From contig CATOST010000030.1 in NCBI GenBank assembly GCA_951812665.1, forward strand, positions 186,001 to 250,000: DNA of 64,000 nucleotides. Reading direction: 5' to 3'. This document shows positions 19,072-28,769 of this stretch, piece by piece. A program made the translations under genes and the position numbers. The DNA is from an uncultured Acidobacteriota bacterium. GTDB lineage: Bacteria > Acidobacteriota > UBA6911 > RPQK01 > JAJDTT01. Under the pieces are notes generated by a model. That model saw nothing but the letters and a program-made list of their open reading frames with translations. It ran no database searches and had not been told where the DNA came from. Positions within the stretch are counted from its first letter, which is position 1, and the number at the start of each line of letters is the position of its first letter.

Positions 19072-20697
19072 GTGGGACAGCAACGCCATCTCATCGTCTT
19101 CCTCCTGCTGGCCGTCTATCTGACCCTTTTCTTCCAGTTGGGCGATCTTCCCTTCATGGGCGCCGACGAACCCCGCTACGCGCGCATCTCCGAAGAGATG
19201 CTTCTGGGCGGCGACTTCGTCACACCCAAACTGGAAGGGTCCCCCTGGCTGGAGAAGCCGCCGCTTCTCTTCTGGATCCAGGCCCTCAGCTTCCGCGTCC
19301 TGGGCGTGAGCGAGGCAGCGGCTCGTCTTCCGGTAGCGCTGCTGGGCCTCCTATGCGCACTTGCAGTAGGAGGACTGGCCCGCCACTTGGCCGGCATTCG
19401 TGCCGGTGTCCTGTGCATCCTCATCCTGTCGACCTCCACCCTGTTCTTCATCTTCGCCCGGGCGGGAAGCACCGACATGCCCCTTGCCGCCGGTCTCACC
19501 GTGGCCCTGGTCTGCGGTTACCGGGCCACCACCAGCCGCAACCCCGTCTGGTCACTGCTCTCTGGCGCCGCCCTGGGAGCAGCGGCACTGGCCAAGGGAC
19601 CCGTAGCCTTGATCCTGTTCGGCGGAATCTTCACGGTCTACTTCCTCTGGATCGAGAAGCTCGAATGGCACTGGAGACACCTGCTGGCGGGGACGGCGGC
19701 GTTCCTGGCGACGTCCATTCCCTGGTACTGGAGCGTCTGGGTCGAGAACGGCTACTCCTTCTTCGTGACCTTCTGGCTCAATCACCATCTGGCCCGCGTC
19801 ATGTCGGATCTCCACCACCATTCCCAGCCGTTCTGGTACTACCTCGTGGTCCTGGCGATGGGATTCTTCCCCTGGACGCCCTTTCTCGCCGGTTCCTGCG
19901 CCCGCCTCTGGCGTGCGCGGGGCGAGACCGGCCTGAACCGCGGCCAATTCTTCCTCTGGATCTGGGCGGCGCTGCCCGTCCTCCTCTTCTCCCTCAGCGC
20001 GAGCAAGCTTCCCGGCTACATCCTGCCGGTCGCGCCGGCGCTGGCCCTGCTGGTGGCCCTGGAGTGGGACCGGGACCTGGCGGGTGAAACGGCGGGGAGA
20101 AGATCGCTCCGGATCCAATGGCTGGTGCTACAGGGAATGGTGCTCCTGATGGCGGGAGCCATCGTCTATATGAGCCGGACTTTCTACGCATCCGACTCGG
20201 GCCTCTGGGTGGCGTTGCCCTTGGTCGGGGCCACCCTCTGGGGAGCCCGCGAATCACGGTCCGGCCGGCCGGAACGGGCCTTTCTCTCGCTGGTCGGCGG
20301 AATGGTGCTGGCGACGGCGGCCGCCTTCTCGTTCCTGGGACCCGTGGTGGAGCACTACCATTCGGCCCGGGGTCTGGCCAGGGCGTCCCAGCCCTTGATC
20401 AGCGAGGATCGGCCGCTGGTCCTCTACCGCTATTTCCATCACACCGCGCTCTATTACACGGGCTACCAAGCGACCCGGGAGGAGGTCCCGAGTCTGGCGC
20501 ACTTGCGGGAATATTCGTCCCAGAACCCACAGCCTCACTACTATCTGCTCACCAAGGAGTCGGGATGGACGGAACTGGCGGCCCTTCAGGGATCCCAATC
20601 GCTTCTGGAAGAGGGAAATCTGCGCCTGGTCCGGCTGCCGCGGGAGTCCCTTGTCCAGGAACCACCCGTCGCCCCGGCAACGGAGGGCGAACTCTGA
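19072..20697 (+). CDS. ArnT-like glycosyltransferase, family 39 (PMT type)
   Basis: A 541-residue membrane protein with about 11-12 hydrophobic segments. The first periplasmic loop holds FMGADEPRYARISEEML, the acidic DE motif of ArnT/PMT enzymes, followed by WLEKPPLLFWIQAL. Such enzymes move sugars from polyprenyl phosphate to lipid A or proteins at the outer face of the inner membrane. The acceptor here is unknown. The GTG start at 19072 leads directly into the first helix. cysS follows 52 bp later. Confidence 0.8.
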   Translation: MGQQRHLIVFLLLAVYLTLFFQLGDLPFMGADEPRYARISEEMLLGGDFVTPKLEGSPWLEKPPLLFWIQALSFRVLGVSEAAARLPVALLGLLCALAVGGLARHLAGIRAGVLCILILSTSTLFFIFARAGSTDMPLAAGLTVALVCGYRATTSRNPVWSLLSGAALGAAALAKGPVALILFGGIFTVYFLWIEKLEWHWRHLLAGTAAFLATSIPWYWSVWVENGYSFFVTFWLNHHLARVMSDLHHHSQPFWYYLVVLAMGFFPWTPFLAGSCARLWRARGETGLNRGQFFLWIWAALPVLLFSLSASKLPGYILPVAPALALLVALEWDRDLAGETAGRRSLRIQWLVLQGMVLLMAGAIVYMSRTFYASDSGLWVALPLVGATLWGARESRSGRPERAFLSLVGGMVLATAAAFSFLGPVVEHYHSARGLARASQPLISEDRPLVLYRYFHHTALYYTGYQATREEVPSLAHLREYSSQNPQPHYYLLTKESGWTELAALQGSQSLLEEGNLRLVRLPRESLVQEPPVAPATEGEL

Positions 20698-20749
20698 GCT
20701 TCGTTGCCTCGGTCCCGGTCTTCGACTAATATCTCGCTGCAATTTTTCC

Positions 20750-22147
20750 ATGTCGCTACGTCTGTACAACACGCTGACCCGGACCACGGAGGAGGTCGTC
20801 CCCATCGAGGGCCGGGACCTGCGATTCTACGCTTGCGGACCCACGGTCTACGACTTCGTTCACATCGGGAACTTCAGGACCTTCACCTTCCAGGATCTGC
20901 TCCGCCGCTACCTGCTCTACCAGGGCTTCGGACTCACCCACGTCATGAACATCACGGACGTGGACGACAAGATCATCAACGGCGCCCGGTCCAGGGGCGA
21001 ACCCATTCAGGAATACACCAGCCGTTACACCCAGGCCTTTCTGGACGATATGAAAGCCTTGCGGCTCCAGCGTCCGGAGATCATGCCCCGGGCGACCCAA
21101 CATATTTCGCAGATGGTGGACCTGATCCTGCGGCTGCGCCGGAAGGGTCTGACCTACGAGCAGGATGGATCGACCTACTACCGTATCGACCGGCTTCCCG
21201 GCTACGGCAGGCTTTCGCGTCTCGACCTGAATGAAGCGGAACGGGGAGACGCCACCGACGCCGACGAATACAGCAAGGACAATCCCCGGGACTTCGTGCT
21301 CTGGAAGGCCAGAAAGCCGGAAGAAGCCTATTGGGAAACGGCACTGGGTCCGGGCCGGCCCGGCTGGCACATCGAGTGTTCGGCCATGAGCATGGAGTAC
21401 CTGGGAGAATCCTTCGATCTGCATGCCGGGGGAGTGGATCTGATCTTTCCGCACCACGAGAACGAGATCGCCCAGAGCGAGGGCGCCACCGGCAGCCCCT
21501 TCGTTCGCCACTGGGTCCACAGCGCCCATCTGGTGGTGGAGGGAGAGAAGATGTCCAAGTCCCGGGGCAACTTCTACACCCTGCGAGATCTGTTGGAGCA
21601 GGGATGGGACCCGCTGGCGGTCCGCTACCTGTTGTTGAGCGTCCACTACCGGAAGCAACTCAATTTCAGCTTCCAGGGAATGACCCAGGCCCAGTCGGCC
21701 TTGCAGCGGGTCAACGACTTCATACAGCGCCTCCGGGAGGTCCCGGACGACCGGGAAGAAAATCGGGAGCTGACGGATGCGGCCGTCAACGCCGGCCGGA
21801 ACTTCGAGTCCAGTCTGGACGACGACCTGAATACGTCGGCCGCCCTGGCTTCCATCTTCGATCTGGTCCGGAAGGGCAACCTGCTCCTGCAGCAAAAACG
21901 GGTCGGCGGTCCCGACCGCGACGCCATCCTGAGTTTCTTCTCCAAGGTGAACCGGATCTTCGAGACCTTCCAACTGGAGACCCTCAAGTTGGAGGACGAC
22001 GAGATCGCCCGGCTCATCCAGGAAAGGACGAAGGCTCGCCAAACCCGGGATTACGCCCGGGCCGACCGGATCCGCAGCCTCCTGTCCGAAAAAGGGATCG
22101 TCCTGGAGGACACCCGAGAGGGAACAAGGTGGAAACGGGCGACCTGA
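20750..22147 (+). CDS. cysS: Cysteinyl-tRNA synthetase
   Basis: A 465-residue class I synthetase: YACGPTVYDFVHIGNFRTF (zinc Cys and HIGH-type motif), VMNITDVDDKIINGA, WHIECSAMSMEYLGE, GGVDLIFPHHENEIAQSE and KMSKSRGNFYT. The ATG at 20750 matches the family N-terminus; an upstream in-frame TTG is not needed. The stop codon is directly followed by repeat A copy 3. Confidence 0.96.
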   Translation: MSLRLYNTLTRTTEEVVPIEGRDLRFYACGPTVYDFVHIGNFRTFTFQDLLRRYLLYQGFGLTHVMNITDVDDKIINGARSRGEPIQEYTSRYTQAFLDDMKALRLQRPEIMPRATQHISQMVDLILRLRRKGLTYEQDGSTYYRIDRLPGYGRLSRLDLNEAERGDATDADEYSKDNPRDFVLWKARKPEEAYWETALGPGRPGWHIECSAMSMEYLGESFDLHAGGVDLIFPHHENEIAQSEGATGSPFVRHWVHSAHLVVEGEKMSKSRGNFYTLRDLLEQGWDPLAVRYLLLSVHYRKQLNFSFQGMTQAQSALQRVNDFIQRLREVPDDREENRELTDAAVNAGRNFESSLDDDLNTSAALASIFDLVRKGNLLLQQKRVGGPDRDAILSFFSKVNRIFETFQLETLKLEDDEIARLIQERTKARQTRDYARADRIRSLLSEKGIVLEDTREGTRWKRAT

Positions 22148-22309
22148 ACAGCCCGTGGCAAAAGTCGTCATGGCATTCGACCGTCCCTGCATCGTGCGCG
22201 GACTGCGTTGCTATCGGCTCACATACTCCCGGTCTGCTCCCTCACCGCGCCTTGTCCGGCGGGCGCAGGAACGGTCTCGGTGCTGCATGAGACTTTCACC
22301 ACGGACTGT
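22148..22309. repeat. MITE-like repeat family A, copy 3 (about 162 bp)
   Basis: Begins with the base after the cysS stop (ACAGCCCGTGGCAAAAGTCG) and ends CTTTCACCACGGACTGT, giving inverted ends as in copy 2. It covers the whole gap to the aminotransferase gene and supplies that gene's probable ATG (22287). Confidence 0.85.
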
Positions 22310-23624
22310 AAACCTCGACGCCGGCGAGACGGCCGGCATACTCTCCCGCTATCTGCCCGCTTCCGGAGTGGAGCTCGTCGCCGACCTTTCCCGGAGCCAC
22401 GGGTCCCGCCTCTGCGAGTTCCAGACCAACCGGTTCTTTCTGGATTTCATGGCCTTCTACGCCACCTCGCCCATCGGCTACAACCACCCGCGCATGACGC
22501 GCCCGGAAGTGGTGGAAGAAATGGGAGAAGCGGCCCTCCACAAGCCCTCCAACTCGGACCTGTATACCCCCGAGATGGGGGCCTTCGTGGACACTTTCTG
22601 CCGCCTCGCGCTACCCGATTCCATGAAGTACCTCTTCTTCGTGGAAGGCGGCGCCCCGGCGGTGGAGAACGCCCTCAAGGTGGCTTTCGACTGGAAGGTC
22701 CGGAAGAATCGCGCCCAAGGTCTCTCGGAAGAGAAGGACCTTCAGGTGATCCATTTCAGGGAGGCCTTCCACGGACGGCTCGGCTACACCCTCTCCCTCA
22801 CCAACACCTTCGACCGGAACAAGACCCGGTATTTCCCCAAGTTCGACTGGCCCCGGATCGAGAATCCCAAATGCCGCTTCCCCCTGACGGGAGACAACCT
22901 CAAATCAGTGCTGGAATCGGAGGAGCGGGCCCTGCGGCAGATCCGGCAGGTGCTTGAGAAAAATTCGGCCCGAGTCGCCTCCCTGATCCTGGAGCCGATC
23001 CAGGGGGAGGGTGGAGACAACCATTTCCGGCGGGAGTTCCACCAAGCTCTCCGGTCCATCTGCGACGAGTTCGGCCTCCTCTTCATCTACGACGAGGTGC
23101 AGACCGGCCTGGGCGGGACCGGAAAGATGTGGGCCCTGGAGCATTACGTGGAGCCGGACCTGCTGGCCTTCGGCAAAAAGACGCAGGTCTGCGGGATCAT
23201 GGCCAACGGCCGCGTCGACGACGTCCCCGACAACGTCTTCCAGGTGCCGGGTCGGATCAACTCGACCTGGGGCGGGAGCCTCATCGACATGGTCCGGTGC
23301 CGAATCTACCTGGAGATCTACGAGCAGGAGGGGATCCTGGAGCATGCCCGCAGGATGGGCCGGGTGCTGTTGGAGGGTCTGCAGGAGTTGGTCGAGGAGA
23401 CGCCGGCTCTCTTCTCCAACGCCAGGGGAGTCGGTCCCTTTTGCGCCATCGACCTGCCGGACACTCCCACGCGGGACCGGTTCCTGCGGCGCCTTTTCCG
23501 GCACCGGCTACTCATCCTGCCCTCCGGCGAGCGGTCCATCCGCTTCCGACCCGCGCTGAACCTGCCGGAAGAGGACGTGCAGGAGGGTCTGGAGATCTTT
23601 CGGACCACCGCCCGGGAGTTCTGA
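22287..23624 (+). CDS. lat: L-lysine 6-transaminase
   Basis: A 445-residue class III aminotransferase, close to the usual length of lysine epsilon-aminotransferases. Motifs: FLDFMAFYATSPIGYNHPRM, HKPSNSDLYTPEMGAFVDTF, FFVEGGAPAVENALKVAFDW, FREAFHGRLGYTLSLTN, FIYDEVQTGLGGTGKMWA and AFGKKTQVCG with the PLP lysine. It converts lysine to the 6-semialdehyde, which cyclises to piperideine-6-carboxylate, for lysine catabolism or compatible-solute and antibiotic precursors. The only good start is inside the 3' inverted repeat of MITE copy 3, so its expression signals may come from the element. Confidence 0.85.
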   Translation: MRLSPRTVNLDAGETAGILSRYLPASGVELVADLSRSHGSRLCEFQTNRFFLDFMAFYATSPIGYNHPRMTRPEVVEEMGEAALHKPSNSDLYTPEMGAFVDTFCRLALPDSMKYLFFVEGGAPAVENALKVAFDWKVRKNRAQGLSEEKDLQVIHFREAFHGRLGYTLSLTNTFDRNKTRYFPKFDWPRIENPKCRFPLTGDNLKSVLESEERALRQIRQVLEKNSARVASLILEPIQGEGGDNHFRREFHQALRSICDEFGLLFIYDEVQTGLGGTGKMWALEHYVEPDLLAFGKKTQVCGIMANGRVDDVPDNVFQVPGRINSTWGGSLIDMVRCRIYLEIYEQEGILEHARRMGRVLLEGLQELVEETPALFSNARGVGPFCAIDLPDTPTRDRFLRRLFRHRLLILPSGERSIRFRPALNLPEEDVQEGLEIFRTTAREF

Positions 23625-26600
23625 TTTCCCGTCGGTTTCATCGCCCGCGAACGCCCCGGCATCCAGGCGATTGGCACCGTAGCGACGCACCAGCCTTGCC
23701 GTTTCTCGCTCGTCATGCCCCCGGTAAGGCGTCGCGGTAAGGCCGATCAGAAACGGCTCCTTCCTTCGCTGCCAACGGGTCAGTCCGATCTCCTCCATGA
23801 CGGAGGTGAAGGTAGGCGCAATGGAACGGTGGGCTTCGTCGAAAACGACGAGGGTGAAATTCGAAAGGAAACTGTATTCACCGGGCTGTTTCGACAACTT
23901 GGCGTTGAGCGTCTGGATCGTCGCGACAATGACGTGGAGGTCGCTGACCGGCAGCGGCAGCGGCTGGCCAGCCCACATCCTGGAAATGCGCAAGCGTTTC
24001 CCTTCAGCGCCCACGCTGGACCAGACTTGCCCCCATGCTTCCACAGCCTGCTCACACAGCTCGTCGCGGTCCGCCACCCACAGGACACCGCCATTGAAGC
24101 CGTCACGCATGGCTTCGACAATGGCCTCCACCGCGACGCGCGTCTTTCCCGACCCCGTAGGCAGACTGATCATCCCTCGACGCCCACCGTTTCCCGCGAC
24201 TCCATTGCAGAGCAGGTCTCGCACCCGCTCCACGATAGTGCGCTGGTAACCATGCAGTTCCGGAAGTGAGTGCGGACCCTCCACATCAAGAAACGGCGGC
24301 CGGCGAGAATTCCGTTGTCCGGCCCACTCCGCCGAGAACCCGAGCGATCGGACGAAGTCAACGGCGCGTTGTGATCCAGCCCAGCGTTTCGGCGGGTCCA
24401 AGTGTTCCAAAGCCCGCTTGTACGCCTTCAGAGCGGACGTATGAAACGTCGCGATGGCCATTTCCGCCAGCTCCATGCCGGTCAGCGGTGTGCGATCGAC
24501 TTCAAGCACCTGAAGGAGGGACGTGGGCAAACCGGAACGAAGGGCATCCGCCCCCACGGCTTGGGACAACCTCTCGGCGTCCGATGCCAGACGTCGGATC
24601 GCCGCGTGCTGTCTTTCGACTTCCTCCGGGGCTGCGTATCGCCGTATGTTCTCGAGCTGGACGTCACCCAGATCCAGCCCCAACCGTTGCGTGACCAGCC
24701 GCAGCTCCCGATCCTCGTCATCCGTCCTGACCAGGTAGACTTTGGAGTCCACCAATGCAGATTCGGGACCGCTGGCGCCGTCCGCGACCAGTTCCAGGCA
24801 GCGGATCAGCGAACAAGTCATCGAGTGCGCGCTCAGGTGCGGCGCCAGACCGGGCCAGACGTCGGTCAGCGGCACCGCGTCCTCCTCGCCGACAGGTTCC
24901 ACCTCGGGCTCGGCAAGATCGAAGTCTCTCCTGATTCGGCTCGCCATCGGGTGCGACAGCAGGACACTCAGCGCAGCAGGATTGGCGGGGTGAGGACCGA
25001 GCGCATCCGCCAGGGGAACGATTTCACCGGCGCAGCGGATACGGCCATGCTCCGCCAGCAACGCGACCACCGGATTCGGACACGGAAGCTCCGGATAGAT
25101 GCGCTGCGTTTCGTGGCGCAGGGTCCGTCCGCCATACGTGGTCTCCAGGGAGAGCAAGGCGTCGGTATATCGTGCTCTGCCTTCATCGGAAAGCCGGGTC
25201 AGAACCTGCATGGGACCACTTCCGACCGTCGAGTCGAACTGCAGCCTGCGCCAATGCGGCTTCTTCGGAAGGTCCCGAGCCGTGAACTTCCGGCGACAGG
25301 TGTACAAGAACCACTCGAAAGCGGGGTCGCCCGACAATTGCCGATTCGGCCTCGGCCCATCCGTCACCCCGAGTCTCTCCAGCAACTTCAGGTCGGCACG
25401 ATGGAAGTCGGTGTCGACCGTGACGTCGCTGTCGCGTGCGCCTGCCGAAGACACGATTTCACCGGGCAGGAGGACCGAAAACAGGCCCTGCCAATGGCCA
25501 GACCGCGTCCACACTTGAATCTGCCACGCCGAATCCCACCGGGCCTTGATCATTGCGTACGCCCTGTCCGTACCCAAGTCGCGCGAAGTGACCCAGAACT
25601 CGGTCCACGCCCTGCCACCCGCTGCTCCGTCCCACCTCAACAACCGCCGCACCAGGGACTGGAAATGACTTTCGGCAGAGACGTACTTGATGCCAAGTTC
25701 CTTCAGAGCGGCCAAAGTGCCTGCGTCAGACACGAGCCGCGCATGAACCAGGAGGTCGTCAGCATCCGGGTCCTCTTCGAACGATGACAGGAACACGCCA
25801 TCCGGGTCAGGCGCGCACCAGTCCCCGCTCTGCGTCGGCAAAATGTCGCCAAGGTATGCTCCCTGCCTCAGCTCCTGCGGAATCGACGCAGCCACTTGGA
25901 GCGCCGCCATGGACGCCTCGATCGCCTCAGCTCCGACCGAGCCGTCGACCAGGGCGTTCAGCCACTCTCCTATCGACGAGCGAGGGGCCTGCATCAAACT
26001 CCGCCGCTCCGGACAAAACAACCGGTTTATCCTGGCGATCCGATTCGTAACGAGTGCACTGTGGTGAAGCCAGCCGGTTGGACGCTGACTGGCGGCTGCC
26101 CACTCCCGGAGCGATTCCGCCCCCGACAGATCTTGAGTCAGCGCTGACGGCGCGTAGGAAATGTCCCCTATCCTGCGCAGAGTTCCGACCTGATCGGGGA
26201 CCAGGGGCCGGCCGCGCAGTTCCTCATACAACCGATCGCGAAGGCGGTTGCTGTGCTCGGTGTCGCCGGCTTCATAGCGGCGCGGGAGAGCGTCCAGATG
26301 TCGTGCCGGATCCCGCTCGCCGGCCAAGTTGGGCAAGCCTCTCGCCACCATTCTCGCCGCGGCATCGATCAACTCGTCGTTGTAAGGACCCGGCAACAGG
26401 TTCTGCCGGTCTTCGTTGGTCTTCCAGGGCGCGTTCAGGATCCCGGCCAGAAGACTTGCCGTCTTGGTCGGGAAGAAGTGCCAGAAATAACCGGGTTCGT
26501 TCAGTCGGTCCAACGGCGCCGCCCACCAGACGGACACGTCACCGCTGTCGTCGAGTGAACGCCTGTCCTCTTGGGCTTCGGCAGAAAGCTGGTGTGTGAT

Positions 26601-27464
26601 CTGGAAGCACTTCCACCGCGAAGACCCCGCGCTGGTATCGAGGCGAAGCTCGCCGTTGAACCTTTCCAGAATGAAATCCCGAGACCGTTCCTCGCCTTCA
26701 AGGGTCAGATACCGGACATGGTCGACAAACAGGAGAAATTCCGGCGGAAAACCGCGGACCTGCTGCGCAAGATCCTCCCCTGCGCCCGGCTTCAGCGGCA
26801 GGCGGACGATGTTTGTGGCCCAAGTCATCAGTTCGACCAGTTCAGCGTCTCCTTCCGCCGCTTTTCGAACCTCGATGGGAACCGGCAACCGGAGGACCGG
26901 AAAGTGCCCCTCCGGAGCAAACGGAGCCATGCAATCGGCCGCATATTCCCGATCAAACCGAAAGGAGCCGGCGCGACTGTAGAACTCGGGGGCATCCGTA
27001 ACACCCAGCACCGATTTGAAGCCGAGTCCGAACCGCCCGATCTCACTCGTGTTCCTCTTGCTCGACATGTGGGAGAACATGAGTGCTCGGACCCCGTCCC
27101 GACTGATCGCGTCCCCGTCGTCGGCGCAGTAGAGATGGTTTTCCGTCAGGCGGACCAGAATGCTCTTGCCGCAGGGTGCGTTGGCAAGCGCATCCGCACT
27201 GTTCTGGACCAGCTCGAAGAGCTGTCGATGAGCGTAACCGCCATGAGCGATATCGTGTTCGTGGTTGGCATGCTCGGTGATGAGATGCGGTTGCTCACGG
27301 TACGCCCGGAGCGTGTTCCTCGTCTGCTCCGCGATGAAAGCGCAAATTGGACTATTGGGATCCGCCCAGTCGGACTTTTCGATGGGTTGAGGCAGATTCA
27401 GCTTGGCATTCGGACGATGGAATCTACCGCGCTCACCCTTGGAGAAATCGTACTCCTGTCTCAT
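23508..27464 (-). pseudogene. GHKL (sacsin-like) ATPase fused to DEAD/DEAH helicase, 3'-truncated
   Basis: The frame encodes 1318 residues. Residues 80-160 hold a GHKL ATPase site: LFELVQNSADAL, ADDGDAIS, GRFGLGFKSVLG. The C-terminal part has one RecA domain: GMISLPTGSGKTRVAVEA at about 1100, VVFDEAHRS, and LIGLTATPYRG near 1245. Homologues continue into a second RecA domain, but here similarity stops after DAGAFAGDE (about 23645), and the last 44 residues are simply antisense of the lat gene. It is therefore probably a broken defence-type helicase, or one kept for its GHKL part. The first 28 residues (EYDFSKGERGRF) resemble the start of small antitoxin-like proteins. Minus strand; no strong ribosome site. 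Confidence 0.7.
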
Positions 27465-27702
27465 CGTACAGATTCGTCGTCGCGGCGCTCGTTTCGCCTT
27501 GCCGGTCGCGCCGAAATGATCCGCGTCGCGGTCCTTTCGTTCAACGGCCAGGGTAGGCCTTCATTTCCGAGGGGATGAATCAATCCGGGTAAGTGCAACA
27601 TTGAACCGCGTTCGGTCATCGACCATGCTAAAGCCACGCGAGCAATATTAGGGCAGAATCAATCAGGTATCTGTCTGTTTCAAATAGTCGACCATCGACG
27701 TC
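27465..27702. other. Intergenic, no gene recognised
   Basis: About 240 bp between the helicase start and yraN. I looked for a -24/-12 promoter here and found none with correct GG-GC spacing. The stretch near 27650 is relatively AT-rich. Confidence 0.4.
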
Positions 27703-28137
27703 TCAAAGCACGTAGTGCCGGAGCCGGAAGCGAAGCTGGTCGCGGGTCTCGACAGCGATGACGTCCAATCGCACCGGCGATTCCTCCAATTCGTGGCGCC
27801 ACATGAACTCGTAGGCGAGGCGCTCCAGCCGGCGCTGCTTCTCGGGGTCCACACGCTCCTCCGGCAGAAACGGAGAGGGGAGAAGACTCGTCTTCACTTC
27901 CACGAAGACGAGCCAGGAATCGTGCCAGGCGATCAGGTCCACCTCGCCCCGCCGGCTCCTCCAATTCCGGGCCACCACGTCCCATCCCATGGCCAGCAGG
28001 TGCCGCAGTGCGATCCACTCGCCCCAGCGCCCCAAGTCGCCATGAGAGGGGTTGAAGCGTCGATTCCAGAGCCAGGCGAGGATCGGGGACACCCGTCCCT
28101 CACGCACCCAACCACCGCCCGGTGTCGTGCGAAGCAT
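27703..28137 (-). CDS. YraN/UPF0102 family nuclease-fold protein
   Basis: A 144-residue protein with the YraN pattern: GRWGEWIALRHLLAMGWDVV, RNWRSRRGEVDLIAWHD, LVFVEVKTS and DPEKQRRLERLA. The E, D and EVK residues fit the PD-(D/E)XK fold. The family is widely conserved and its role is uncertain (Holliday-junction-like processing has been suggested). It sits between two defence-type blocks but looks like a resident chromosomal gene. Confidence 0.8.
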   Translation of the reverse strand: MLRTTPGGGWVREGRVSPILAWLWNRRFNPSHGDLGRWGEWIALRHLLAMGWDVVARNWRSRRGEVDLIAWHDSWLVFVEVKTSLLPSPFLPEERVDPEKQRRLERLAYEFMWRHELEESPVRLDVIAVETRDQLRFRLRHYVL

Positions 28138-28183
28138 CTACCGAACAGAACGTCTGGGGGTCGGAAAACACGGGACGGCCCGG

Positions 28184-28639
28184 CTATTCGCGTGGTTTTT
28201 CCTTGAAATCCAGGGCCAACGAGTTGATGCAGAAGCGCAGGCCGGTGGGCCGGGGGCCGTCGTCGAAGACGTGTCCCAGGTGAGACCCGCAACCGCCGCA
28301 CAGCACCTCGACTCTCCTCATTCCGTAGCTGTCGTCCGTCTCCATGGCGACCCGCTCTTTCTCGACGGGAGCCCAGAAGCTGGGCCAACCGGTTCCGGAA
28401 TCGAACTTGGTGTCGGAGCTGAAGAGCTCGCTCCCGCAGGCCACGCAAAGATAGGCGCCGTCGGCCTTGTTGGAGTTGTACTTGCCCGAAAAGGGGGGCT
28501 CGGTTCCCTTCATCCTGCAGACGTAGTACTGCTCCGCCGTGAGGGTCTGTCTCCATTCCTCGTCCGTGGTGAGAGTAGCCGTCTCTGAGTCTTTCTTCTC
28601 TTCCCGGACTGCGTCACGATTTCTTTGCCAGATCGCCAT
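28184..28639 (-). CDS. msrB: Peptide-methionine (R)-S-oxide reductase
   Basis: A 151-residue full-length MsrB. Zinc-binding CVACG and [15 protein letters not shown] pairs, [15 protein letters not shown], and the catalytic Cys in RFCINSLAL. It repairs oxidised methionine (R-sulfoxide) with thioredoxin. No signal peptide, so cytosolic. It lies 46 bp upstream of yraN on the same strand. Confidence 0.93.
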   Translation of the reverse strand: MAIWQRNRDAVREEKKDSETATLTTDEEWRQTLTAEQYYVCRMKGTEPPFSGKYNSNKADGAYLCVACGSELFSSDTKFDSGTGWPSFWAPVEKERVAMETDDSYGMRRVEVLCGGCGSHLGHVFDDGPRPTGLRFCINSLALDFKEKPRE

Positions 28640-28769
28640 GAGGTCTCCTCTTCGGTCCTGCCCCTCTCGTTCAGAGCGTTATCCTGATCCCATATCGCCT
28701 CTGTTTCGGCATTCCCTGACACGGGTCGCTATGCCTGGCCGAGGGGTGTCCACGTCAAATCAATTCGTG

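Noticed and set aside
23508..23640. C-terminal 44 residues of the helicase as a real domain
   Set aside because: They are the exact antisense of the conserved lat 3' end and do not resemble helicase sequence.
27465..27702. Second sigma54 promoter upstream of the GHKL-helicase
   Set aside because: The best candidate has wrong GG-GC spacing (9 rather than 10 bases), so co-regulation is not supported.
27703..28639. yraN and msrB as parts of the defence system
   Set aside because: Both are standard chromosomal families, lie 46 bp apart as a pair, and are separated from the sigma54 operon by a 130-bp gap.
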